A stretch of DNA of 6,262 nucleotides from Gemmatimonadales bacterium (GTDB taxonomy: Bacteria > Gemmatimonadota > Gemmatimonadetes > Gemmatimonadales > GWC2-71-9). Positions 1 to 5,428 of the stretch are shown here, one piece after another. The notes beneath the pieces were generated by a model. It was given only the letters and a program-made list of their open reading frames with translations, did not search any database and was not told the origin of the DNA. Every line of letters starts with the position of its first letter. Position 1 is the first letter of the stretch. The translations under genes and the position numbers were made by a program. The stretch is taken from positions 1-6,262 of the forward strand of contig JACCSE010000388.1 in NCBI GenBank assembly GCA_013813145.1, given 5' to 3'.

Positions 1-255
1 CGCCTTCGCGAAGTGCTCGACACCGCGCTGGAGACGATCCGGGTCGCCGCGCAGGCCGCCATGGGCGTCCTAGCGACCACGTCGCCTGCGGCGCAGCGAC
101 CCCCGGAGCCGGAAGTCCAGGCGGAGCCTGCGCGGCGCGAGAAGCCGCCCGCGCCCCCGCTCGCACAGCCCGCCCGGCCGGAGCCCAAGCGGCCCCGCGG
201 CGAGTTCGACGACGAGGACCGGCGGCCCGTGTTCCGGCGTCCGCGCGGCCGCTAG
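1..255 (+). CDS. C-terminal end of an unrecognised protein (5' partial)
   Basis: The reading frame is open from the first base to the TAG at 253-255, so this is most likely the 3' end of a gene that begins before the window; the GTG at 13 is only an internal candidate start. The 84 visible residues begin with a short amphipathic helix-like stretch (RLREVLDTALETIRVAAQ), followed by a low-complexity region rich in proline, alanine, glutamate and arginine, and end in a charged tail with an acidic patch (EFDDEDRR) and a basic terminus (FRRPRGR). No family motif is visible and I do not assign a function. A disordered, basic tail like this occurs in many nucleic-acid-binding proteins, but that is only a weak hint. 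The next gene starts 26 bases downstream on the same strand. Confidence 0.55.
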   Translation, partial: RLREVLDTALETIRVAAQAAMGVLATTSPAAQRPPEPEVQAEPARREKPPAPPLAQPARPEPKRPRGEFDDEDRRPVFRRPRGR

Positions 256-281
256 AAGATTCCGCCCAACGGGAGAGCACC

Positions 282-497
282 ATGGCGCACATCAACGACT
301 GCGTTCCTGGAGTGCAAGCCAGAATCCTTCGCTCCGGGGTGGCCCGGGTGGTGGGGAAGTCGGGCGTGATCGTGGAGGTCTCGCGCACCCGCCGGCCGCC
401 CACCGCCCCGCTCCGCGACATGGTCACGGTGGATGTGCCGGGGCACGGAGAGATTGCGGTACCCCCCGACGACGTAGAGATCCAGCGGTCCGCCTAG
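282..497 (+). CDS. Hypothetical small protein, 71 aa
   Basis: The ATG at 282 is preceded by GGGAGAG (271-277) at a suitable distance, and the frame ends with TAG at 495-497. The product is 71 residues and I do not recognise it. It has no signal peptide, membrane segment or cysteine pair; a single Cys is at residue 7. The hydrophobic alternation in VARVVGKSGVIVEVSR and in MVTVDVPGHGEIAVPPDDVEI suggests a small, mostly beta, SH3- or KOW-like fold, which is inference from pattern only. It lies 26 bases after the upstream partial gene and 20 bases before the MBL-rhodanese gene, all on the same strand, so co-transcription is possible, although the following gene may have its own promoter. The antisense frame over 252-446 has no ribosome site and looks like a shadow. 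Confidence 0.6.
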   Translation: MAHINDCVPGVQARILRSGVARVVGKSGVIVEVSRTRRPPTAPLRDMVTVDVPGHGEIAVPPDDVEIQRSA

Positions 498-504
498 CCG
501 CCGC

Positions 505-510
505 TATCTT
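505..510 (+). promoter_or_regulatory. Putative -10 element of a leaderless transcript
   Basis: TATCTT lies 7 bases before the ATG at 518, where no Shine-Dalgarno sequence is visible. It fits the TANNNT pattern described for leaderless genes in several high-GC phyla, with the start codon at or near the transcription start. There is no obvious -35 box at the expected distance. A similar TACCTT is placed the same way before the gene at 3126. Confidence 0.35.
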
Positions 511-517
511 CACGGAC

Positions 518-1942
518 ATGCTCCTTCAGCGCCTGCACGATCCCAAGCTGTCTCAGACCAGCTACCTGATCGGCTGCGCGACGGCTGGCGAGGCGATCGT
601 CATCGACCCCACCCGCGACGCCGAGCAATATCTCGCCGCCGCAGCCGCGCTGGGCCTCTGCGTCCGTCACGTCACCGAAACCCACATCCACGCCGATTTT
701 GTCTCCGGCAGCCGCGAGCTGGCCACGCGGGCCGGCGCCGCCCTCTACCTCTCGGACGAGGGTGGAGAGGACTGGCGCTACGACTACGCGCCTGCCGCGG
801 GCGCCGTCCTTCTGCGTGAGGGCGACGGGATCTCGGTCGGCACCGTCCGGCTCCGGGTGATCCACACCCCCGGACACACGCCGGAGCATCTCACCTTCCT
901 GGTCACCGACGGCGCCGCCGCCACCGAGCCGATCGCCGCGGTAACCGGCGACTTCGTCTTCGTCGGCGACGTCGGCCGGCCCGACCTGCTCGAGCGCGTG
1001 GCCCGGCAGCAGGGCACGATGGCGGCCGCCGCGCGAGCCCTGTTCCGGAGCCTGCAGCGGTTCAAGTCCCTGCCCGACTGGCTCCAGATCTGGCCCGGAC
1101 ACGGCGCCGGCTCCGCCTGCGGCAAGGGTCTCAGCGCCATTCCGCACAGTACCCTCGGATACGAGCGGCGCTTCAACTGGGCGTTCGGCGTGAGCGACGA
1201 GGACGAGTTCGTGCGACTGGTCCTGGCGGGCCAGCCGGAGCCGCCCCGATACTTCGGCACGATGAAGCGGCTGAACAAGGAAGGGCCGCGCCTGGTCCAC
1301 GCCCTCTCCCACCCCGCCCGGATCGCGCCCGAGCGGCTTCCCGGCCTGCTCGCCGTGGGCGCCTTCGTCATCGACGCGCGGCCGGCCGCGGACTACGCTG
1401 CCGGGCACGTGCCCGGCACCCTCAACATCCCGCTGAACGGCTCCTTCACTACCTGGGCCGGCTGGCTCGCGCCCTACGACCGCGACCTGTATCTGCTGAC
1501 GGCCGACGGCGGCAGGGTCGCGGAGGCGGTGCGCGACCTCGCGCTCATCGGGCTCGATCGGGTCGTGGGCGTGTTCGGTCCGGAGGTGCTCTCCGCCTGG
1601 ACCGCCGCGGGGTGCACCCTCGCTACCATTCGCCGGATGGACGTGGCTGAGCTCGCCCGGGGCCTCGGGGAGGGGAGCATCACCGTCATCGACGTTCGAG
1701 GCCGGGCGGAATGGGAGGCGGGACATATCCCCGGCGTGGCTAACATTCCGCTCGGCGAACTGGCCGAGCGCCTGGACCAGCTCGGGGAGGGCCGGCCGCT
1801 CGCGGTGCATTGCCAGGGCGGCAGCCGGTCGGCCATCGCCGCCAGCCTGCTCCAGGCCAACGGCAAGGGGAACGTAGTGAACGTGACCGGTGGCTTCGCC
1901 GAGTGGGAGCGCGCCGGACTACCCGCGGCCAAGGAGGCCTGA
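518..1942 (+). CDS. ETHE1-like MBL-fold persulfide dioxygenase fused to two rhodanese domains
   Basis: This 474-residue, probably cytoplasmic protein combines an N-terminal metallo-beta-lactamase domain (about 1-250) with two rhodanese-like domains (about 272-368 and 374-471). The MBL domain shows the persulfide dioxygenase signature: THIHADF (55-61), HTPGHT (116-121), GDVGRPDL (150-157, Asp151 as metal ligand) and PGHGAGSACGK (193-203). By comparison with ETHE1, a single iron would be held by His56, His120 (or His116 by alignment) and Asp151. The second rhodanese has the active-site loop HCQGGSRS with Cys432. The first has the fold motifs (DARPAADYAAGHVPGTLNIP) but LLTADGG where a cysteine loop should be, so it is likely inactive. 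The expected role is oxidation of glutathione- or other low-molecular-weight persulfides to sulfite, with the rhodanese moving sulfane sulfur, for example to thiosulfate; the exact substrate is inferred. The start has no Shine-Dalgarno. Confidence 0.93.
   Translation: MLLQRLHDPKLSQTSYLIGCATAGEAIVIDPTRDAEQYLAAAAALGLCVRHVTETHIHADFVSGSRELATRAGAALYLSDEGGEDWRYDYAPAAGAVLLREGDGISVGTVRLRVIHTPGHTPEHLTFLVTDGAAATEPIAAVTGDFVFVGDVGRPDLLERVARQQGTMAAAARALFRSLQRFKSLPDWLQIWPGHGAGSACGKGLSAIPHSTLGYERRFNWAFGVSDEDEFVRLVLAGQPEPPRYFGTMKRLNKEGPRLVHALSHPARIAPERLPGLLAVGAFVIDARPAADYAAGHVPGTLNIPLNGSFTTWAGWLAPYDRDLYLLTADGGRVAEAVRDLALIGLDRVVGVFGPEVLSAWTAAGCTLATIRRMDVAELARGLGEGSITVIDVRGRAEWEAGHIPGVANIPLGELAERLDQLGEGRPLAVHCQGGSRSAIAASLLQANGKGNVVNVTGGFAEWERAGLPAAKEA
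1931..1937 (+). promoter_or_regulatory. Shine-Dalgarno that sets a TTG start
   Basis: AAGGAGG, a near-perfect complement to the 16S 3' end, lies inside the last codons of the MBL-rhodanese gene, 6 bases before TTG at 1944. It argues for translation of the next gene from TTG rather than from the ATG at 1890, which has no such site. Confidence 0.75.
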
Positions 1943-1943
1943 A

Positions 1944-2159
1944 TTGGAAGAGGATCGCCTGGAACAGGAGCTGGAAGAAGCCCGGAAGCGGCTGAAGGAC
2001 GCCGAGCGCAAGGCGGACGAACAGATCGAGCAGGCGGAACGGCTACAGGAACGGGCGGCGGAGCTGGAGGAGCGCGAGCAACGCCTTCGGCGTGAGATGC
2101 ACGAGCCGACCGGCCCGCTGCTGCCCCCCGAACAACCGCCCGGCGCAGACGAGCGCTGA
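1944..2159 (+). CDS. Small coiled-coil protein, 71 aa, TTG start
   Basis: The TTG at 1944 follows the stop of the MBL-rhodanese gene by one base and has AAGGAGG 6 bases upstream, so this start is preferred to the ATG at 1890, which would add 18 residues translated out of frame over the upstream gene. The product is 71 residues. Residues 2-51 are a highly charged Glu/Arg/Lys/Gln helix with spaced leucines, isoleucine and alanines (for example LEQELEEARKRLKDAERK), typical of a coiled coil, and residues 54-71 are a proline-rich, acidic tail. There is no signal peptide, membrane segment or cysteine. I do not recognise a named family and give no function. Tight coupling to the MBL-rhodanese gene indicates co-translation and perhaps a shared process, but charged coiled-coil proteins are common and the link is only positional. 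It converges with the receiver gene, 12 bases away. Confidence 0.72.
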   Translation: MEEDRLEQELEEARKRLKDAERKADEQIEQAERLQERAAELEEREQRLRREMHEPTGPLLPPEQPPGADER

Positions 2160-2171
2160 GAAACCCGCGGG

Positions 2172-2597
2172 TCAGACCGCGCTGCGGGTCGAGCTCTCCG
2201 GCGACTTCCGGTCCAGACAACGCCGCACCTCGGCGAGCAGATGCTCCGGCGCGAACGGCTTGCTGAGCACGCCGCACGGAGTCGGGATCCCCCGCTTCGA
2301 CAGCTCGGTCGTGGCGTAGCCCGACATCAGGATGACCGGAAGCTCGGGATACGCAGTCGAGACCTCCTGCAAGAGCTCCACTCCATTCACGTTCGGCATC
2401 ACGATGTCCGACACCACCGCGTGGAACGGGTCCGTCTCGTGCCGGAGCGCTCGGAGCGCCTGGGCGCCGTCCGCCGCCGTCGCGATCCTGTAGCCGGCCT
2501 CTTCCAGCACCCGGGAGGCGAACCGCCGCACTACGGGCTCGTCGTCCACGACGAGGATGTGTTCACGACCCGAGCCGTCATCGGCGGTGACTTCCAC
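2172..2597 (-). CDS. Single-domain (CheY-like) response regulator receiver protein
   Basis: The product is 141 residues, nearly all one receiver domain. It has the acidic pair in ILVVDDE (Asp18, Asp19), the phosphoacceptor in VVSDIVMP (Asp64), the conserved hydroxyl residue in ILMSGYA (Ser92) and the lysine in LSKPF (Lys113). There is no DNA-binding, enzyme or other output domain, only a short Ser/Arg-rich tail (129-141), so it would act through protein-protein contact or as a phosphorelay intermediate in the cytoplasm. The GTG start at 2597 is chosen because GAGGAG on the minus strand (2605-2610) sits 7 bases before it; the same frame stays open further upstream, but that would run through the tRNA-Asn gene and cannot be right. 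No histidine kinase is in the window, so its partner is unknown. The gene lies 152 bases downstream of tRNA-Asn on the same strand. Confidence 0.92.
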   Translation of the reverse strand: MEVTADDGSGREHILVVDDEPVVRRFASRVLEEAGYRIATAADGAQALRALRHETDPFHAVVSDIVMPNVNGVELLQEVSTAYPELPVILMSGYATTELSKRGIPTPCGVLSKPFAPEHLLAEVRRCLDRKSPESSTRSAV

Positions 2598-2604
2598 GCG
2601 AGAA

Positions 2605-2610
2605 CTCCTC
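2605..2610 (-). promoter_or_regulatory. Shine-Dalgarno of the response regulator gene
   Basis: GAGGAG on the minus strand, 7 bases before the GTG at 2597. It fixes the start, since the frame itself is open for another 246 bases upstream. Confidence 0.7.
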
Positions 2611-2647
2611 TCTTTGCTGGTTTCCACTTCCAGGGCGCGGTGAGGAA

Positions 2648-2661
2648 GGAGCCGAAGCTCC
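2648..2661 (-). other. Short stem-loop in the leader of the response regulator gene
   Basis: On the minus strand GGAGC-TTCG-GCTCC forms a five-pair stem closed by a stable UUCG-type tetraloop, extendable by two G-U pairs. It lies between tRNA-Asn and the receiver gene, 51 bases before the GTG. A weak terminator for the tRNA transcript or a leader structure is possible; only a short UUCC follows, so a strong intrinsic terminator is unlikely. Confidence 0.35.
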
Positions 2662-2695
2662 CCGCGCCGTTCGAGAGCGCGCGCTGGGCCCCGGC

Positions 2696-2709
2696 CCGCG
2701 ACGTCGCGG
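2696..2709. promoter_or_regulatory. 14-base perfect palindrome, possible operator
   Basis: CCGCGACGTCGCGG reads the same on both strands, without a spacer. It is in the 152-base gap between tRNA-Asn and the receiver gene, about 100 bases before the GTG start. A dimeric regulator could bind here, but high GC makes such palindromes less rare, and no promoter could be recognised beside it. Confidence 0.25.
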
Positions 2710-2749
2710 ACCGTGGCCCCATTCGGACTCTGTCTTTTTCCGAAAGAAA

Positions 2750-2822
2750 CTCCCGAGGAGGGACTCGAACCCCCGACCCGGTGATTAACAGTCACCTGCT
2801 CTACCAACTGAGCTACTCGGGA
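2750..2822 (-). tRNA. tRNA-Asn (anticodon GTT)
   Basis: Read on the minus strand, the 73 bases fold into a standard cloverleaf: acceptor stem TCCCGAG/CTCGGGA, D arm GCTC-AGTTGGTA-GAGC, anticodon stem GGTGA/TCACC with loop CTGTTAA, T arm GGGGG-TTCGAGT-CCCTC, and discriminator G at 2750. The anticodon GTT is at 2787-2789 on the complement, so it decodes AAC and AAU as asparagine. The genome does not encode the CCA end here (TTTC follows), so CCA must be added by the nucleotidyltransferase. All stems are fully paired apart from one G-T pair in the T arm. It has its own promoter upstream, and the receiver gene follows downstream. Confidence 0.97.
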
Positions 2823-2864
2823 AGGGCTGCATGAAAGCAGCATGCCCTGAAGGAAAGCGAGAGT

Positions 2865-2893
2865 ATTCTAATCCCCACGCTGGCTCGGGGCAA
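2865..2893 (-). promoter_or_regulatory. Sigma70-type promoter of tRNA-Asn
   Basis: On the minus strand TTGCCC (2893-2888) and TAGAAT (2870-2865) are separated by exactly 17 bases, matching the housekeeping consensus at 4 of 6 and 5 of 6 positions. Transcription would start near 2858, about 36 bases before the mature tRNA end. The leader contains an imperfect hairpin (GCTGC/GCAGC arms around 2826-2841) that RNase P would remove with the 5' leader. Confidence 0.6.
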
Positions 2894-3113
2894 CGGAGCT
2901 CGGACGGCACTCTGCCCTCCAGGCGCAAGGAGTTGCAGAGCCGGGCGACCTGCAAGGCGGCACCGGGAAGTGAATGGGCCCCGGCCCAGCACCCTGCACA
3001 ATCCAGCCCTCCCCGGGGGACTTTACCTCACAAAGCCGGGCACCAATACCAGCTTAAACAATTGCGGGTAAAGATGTTACACAGACAGTGCTAGCCTTTT
3101 CCGGCACGGTTCT

Positions 3114-3119
3114 TACCTT
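3114..3119 (+). promoter_or_regulatory. Putative -10 element of a leaderless holB transcript
   Basis: TACCTT lies 6 bases before the ATG at 3126, with no Shine-Dalgarno between. It fits TANNNT and repeats the arrangement seen before the gene at 518. No clear -35 box is present, so the call rests on the position and on the absence of a ribosome site. Confidence 0.35.
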
Positions 3120-3125
3120 GTCTGC

Positions 3126-4217
3126 ATGCCACTCCACCCCTTGGTCGGTCATGCGGGAGCCCGTCGCCAACTCGCCGCGGCGGCCCGGTCCGATCGCCTG
3201 CCGCAGGTCCTCCTGGTCACGGGACTTGTCGGGGTGGGAAAGCAGCGGCTGGCGCTGTGGCTGGCTCAGCTCGTTCTCTGCGAGCTGAAGGAGCTCGAGC
3301 CCTGCGACCGGTGCCGGAGCTGCCGCCTGGTGCAGGGTCTCGCGCACGCCGACCTGCACTGGTTCGTGCCGATCCCCCGTCCCAAGGCGGCGGACCCGGA
3401 CAAGCAGGTGGAGGAGGCGGCCGAGCTGCTGGCGGGAGTGATGGAGGAGCGCCGGGCGGGAAGCCTCTGGGCTGCTCCGGATGGCATGGCCAGCCATTCG
3501 ATGGCCTCGGTCCGCCTGCTTCAGCGCCAGGCCAGCCTGACGTCGGTCGAAGGCGGGGCCAGGGTATTCATCATCGGCGACGCCGATCGCCTGATTCCGC
3601 AGGAGGCGAACCCGGAGGCGGCGAACGCGCTGCTCAAGCTGCTGGAGGAGCCTCCGGCCGGCGCGCTGTTCGTGCTGACGACGCTCGACCCGCGCCGGGT
3701 GTTGCCGACCATACGCTCGCGGGCGGTGCCGCTCCGGCTCACCCGGCTGGCGGACGCCGAGGTGCGGAGCTTCCTCACGGAGCGGCTTCGCCCCGCGCCC
3801 TCAGGGCCGGCGCTCGAGGTCCGGGTCGGCCGGGGCCGGGGGTCCATCGGTGGGGCGCTCGCCGAAGGCGACGAGGCCGGCGGGGCGTACAGCACCGCGA
3901 GGGAGTTGCTGGATGCGGTGCTCGCCGGGCCGGGTCCGGCGTTGGAGCGGGCCCTCCGGCAGCCGGCCTTCGCCGCGCGTGGGGAGTTCGCCGCGATGCT
4001 CGACGCGCTGTCCGACACGCTCGGCGAGGCGGCACGGGCGACGCTGGGGCAGCCGGTTCGCCGGAGCGTGCCCGAGGCACTGCTCCGGCACCGGACCCCG
4101 GCGCCGCTGCTCCGCGCCATGGAGCGCGTCGCCGACGCGAGGGAGGCCGCGTGGGGAAACGTGAACCCCCAGCTACTGCTCGCGGTGCTGGGCGAGGACC
4201 TGGCGGAGGTCCTGTGA
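3126..4217 (+). CDS. holB: DNA polymerase III subunit delta-prime (clamp loader)
   Basis: The 363-residue product is a clamp-loader AAA+ subunit, which with delta and gamma/tau loads the sliding clamp during replication. The N-terminus PLVGHAGARRQL and LPQVLLVTG is typical of delta-prime. The P-loop is GLVGVGKQ (33-40): the last residue is Gln instead of Ser/Thr, in line with delta-prime not hydrolysing ATP. A zinc module follows with Cys52, Cys60, Cys63 and Cys66. The degenerate Walker B region is VFIIGDADRL (147-156), then the family hallmark ANALLKLLEEPP (166-177) and the sensor-1 segment TIRSRA (195-200), where the usual SRC is SRA. The C-terminal third (about 255-363) is the helical oligomerisation domain and is poorly conserved, as usual. 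The length is somewhat above that of the Escherichia coli protein (about 330). It is the first gene of an operon and overlaps moaC by 4 bases. Confidence 0.92.
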   Translation: MPLHPLVGHAGARRQLAAAARSDRLPQVLLVTGLVGVGKQRLALWLAQLVLCELKELEPCDRCRSCRLVQGLAHADLHWFVPIPRPKAADPDKQVEEAAELLAGVMEERRAGSLWAAPDGMASHSMASVRLLQRQASLTSVEGGARVFIIGDADRLIPQEANPEAANALLKLLEEPPAGALFVLTTLDPRRVLPTIRSRAVPLRLTRLADAEVRSFLTERLRPAPSGPALEVRVGRGRGSIGGALAEGDEAGGAYSTARELLDAVLAGPGPALERALRQPAFAARGEFAAMLDALSDTLGEAARATLGQPVRRSVPEALLRHRTPAPLLRAMERVADAREAAWGNVNPQLLLAVLGEDLAEVL

Positions 4218-4678
4218 AGCTCACCCACGTGGACGAGGCCGGCCGGGCCCGCATGGTGGACGTGGGAGATAAGCCGGAGAGCGAACGGGTGGCCGTCGCG
4301 GAGGGGGTAATCCGCATGTCTGAAGAGGCGTACGATCTCGTGGTGGCGCTCGGGGTTGCCAAAGGCGACGTACTGGCGGTGGCGGAGGTGGCGGGAGTCA
4401 TGGGCGCCAAGCGGACGGGGGAGCTGATCCCGCTCTGTCACCCGCTGGGGCTCGACCTCGCACGGGTAGAGGCCCGCCTGGAGCCCGAGCTGCCCGGTGT
4501 GCGGGTCCGGGCCACCGTCAAGGTGACGGCGCGCACCGGGGTGGAGATGGAGGCGCTCACAGCGGTATCGGTGGCGCTTCTCACAGTTTACGACATGGTA
4601 AAGGCGGTGGATCGCGGGATGGTGATCGGTGACGTGAAGTTGGTGAGTAAGACCAAGGGGCCTGCTCACGACTCATAG
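4214..4678 (+). CDS. moaC: Cyclic pyranopterin monophosphate synthase (MoaC)
   Basis: MoaC converts the 3',8-cyclo-GTP product of MoaA to cyclic pyranopterin monophosphate in the first stage of molybdenum cofactor synthesis, in the cytoplasm. The 154-residue protein shows all the family blocks: LTHVDEAGRARMVDVGDK near the N-terminus, KGDV (Lys50), AKRTGELIPLCHPL (65-78, with His76), TGVEMEALTAVSVALLTVYD (108-127, with Glu111, Glu113 and Asp127) and Lys130. These match the catalytic and binding residues known from the Escherichia coli enzyme. The C-terminus ends in SKTKGPAHDS, shorter than the usual GGKSG-containing tail. The start is the GTG at 4214, overlapping the holB stop as GTGA, with GGAGG at 4205-4209; translational coupling is likely. 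No other molybdenum cofactor gene is in the window. The downstream gene follows after 14 bases. Confidence 0.96.
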   Translation: MKLTHVDEAGRARMVDVGDKPESERVAVAEGVIRMSEEAYDLVVALGVAKGDVLAVAEVAGVMGAKRTGELIPLCHPLGLDLARVEARLEPELPGVRVRATVKVTARTGVEMEALTAVSVALLTVYDMVKAVDRGMVIGDVKLVSKTKGPAHDS

Positions 4679-4685
4679 AAGGAGG
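4679..4685 (+). promoter_or_regulatory. Shine-Dalgarno of the lytic transglycosylase gene
   Basis: AAGGAGG directly after the moaC stop, 7 bases before the GTG at 4693. It supports this GTG as the start of the third gene of the operon. Confidence 0.7.
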
Positions 4686-4692
4686 TTGGCCA

Positions 4693-5391
4693 GTGAAGCG
4701 ACCGACCAACAAGTACGCCGAGCCGGAGCGTCCGCTCCTGGAGCGCCTCCTGCTCCGGGGAGGGCTGCTGCTGCTGATGACCGTCGTGATCGGCACGGTG
4801 GCCGGCTGGACCGAGCGGGTCAAGGCGGCCGATGAAGTCGGGGCCCCCGATGCCGGGCTGGTTGCCCGCCGGATGGGGAGCCTCGGCGAGCGACTGGAGT
4901 CCACTCAGGGCGAAATGGCCCTGCTGAGGGTACAGCTCGAGCGGGCCACTGCCATTCTGGATCACTCGGCCAGGTACCAGATCCCGGCCGACCTGGCCGC
5001 CGACATCTACGACGTGGCACTCAGCGAAGGAATCGATCCCGCGCTCGGCTTCCGGCTCGTCAAGATCGAGAGCGGCTTCCGCCGCACCGCGCGCAGCTCG
5101 ATGGACGCGCTGGGCTACACCCAGATCCAGCTCCCCACGGCTCGCTTCTACCAGGCCGACGTTTCGGAGAAGGATCTCTTCGAGCGGGAGACCAACCTGC
5201 GACTCGGCTTCCGTTTCCTCAACGACCTGTTGGTCCGGTTCGACCACGACACCCACCTGGCCCTGCTCGCCTACAACCGCGGCCCGGCCCGCGTCGCCGA
5301 GATCCTCGCCGACGGCGGCGACCCGGCGAACGGGTATTCAGACGCGGTGCTGAAGGGCTATCGGGCGCCAGGGACTGCGGGGACGCACTAG
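4693..5391 (+). CDS. Membrane-anchored SLT-type lytic transglycosylase
   Basis: The 232-residue protein has a short basic cytoplasmic N-terminus, one hydrophobic segment (about 20-40, LLLRGGLLLLMTVVIGTVAG) acting as membrane anchor or uncleaved signal, a short coiled-coil-like helix (about 55-92) and an SLT domain (about 100-222) facing the periplasm. Domain marks are VKIESGF with the catalytic Glu125, ALGYTQIQLPTA (139-150, in place of the usual GLMQI motif), the NLRLGFRFLNDLL helix (168-180) and AYNRGP (193-198). Enzymes of this fold cleave the MurNAc-GlcNAc bond in peptidoglycan with formation of a 1,6-anhydro end, for turnover or to open the wall. The GTG at 4693 is supported by AAGGAGG. 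It is the last gene after holB and moaC and converges on another lytic-transglycosylase-like gene. Whether it degrades wall generally or serves a specific machine is unknown. Confidence 0.88.
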   Translation: MKRPTNKYAEPERPLLERLLLRGGLLLLMTVVIGTVAGWTERVKAADEVGAPDAGLVARRMGSLGERLESTQGEMALLRVQLERATAILDHSARYQIPADLAADIYDVALSEGIDPALGFRLVKIESGFRRTARSSMDALGYTQIQLPTARFYQADVSEKDLFERETNLRLGFRFLNDLLVRFDHDTHLALLAYNRGPARVAEILADGGDPANGYSDAVLKGYRAPGTAGTH

Positions 5392-5428
5392 CGGGGATCG
5401 CGTACTGGCTGAGCTTTGGCGGGTTATA

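Larger units (their letters stand above)
2823..3125. other. Divergent intergenic region between tRNA-Asn and the holB operon
   Basis: This 303-base stretch has no credible gene; the short open frames in it have no ribosome site or protein-like composition. It is less GC-rich than the flanking genes, especially 3021-3090, as expected of promoter DNA. It contains the tRNA promoter (2865-2893), a short inverted repeat TGGGCC-CC-GGCCCA (2975-2988) and, at its right end, the TACCTT element before holB. I could not identify a convincing -35 box for the holB side. Confidence 0.6.

Noticed and set aside
494..1810. Long minus-strand open frame (438 aa) opposite the MBL-rhodanese gene
   Set aside because: It is antisense to a protein with clear catalytic motifs. 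Its product is low in complexity, rich in Gly, Arg, Ala and Glu, with no domain; long antisense frames are common in high-GC DNA.
2163..2172. Palindrome ACCCGCGGGT between two convergent genes as a terminator
   Set aside because: It has no loop, only five pairs, and no T tract on either side, so an intrinsic terminator is not supported.
2750..2774. tRNA-Asn 3' end as an integration site
   Set aside because: No second copy of the tRNA 3' segment and no integrase gene is present in the window, so there is no evidence of an inserted element.
2598..2843. Upstream extension of the response regulator frame
   Set aside because: It would translate the antisense-free tRNA-Asn gene itself; GTG at 2597 has a good Shine-Dalgarno and begins just before the receiver domain.
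2685..2987. 13-base direct repeat TGGGCCCCGGCCC at 2685-2697 and 2975-2987, flanking the tRNA gene
   Set aside because: It looked like possible attachment-site or duplication borders, but it is pure G/C apart from one base and such a repeat is expected by chance in DNA of this composition. No integrase or tRNA fragment accompanies it.
3257..4213. Upstream extension of the moaC frame across holB
   Set aside because: The extension is Gly/Ala/Arg-rich shadow sequence of holB. MoaC similarity begins at the GTG at 4214, which has a GGAGG site.
3521..4669. Minus-strand open frame (382 aa) opposite holB and moaC
   Set aside because: It lies fully over two well-identified genes and its product is Ser/Arg/Pro/Ala-rich without motifs, so it is a GC-driven shadow.
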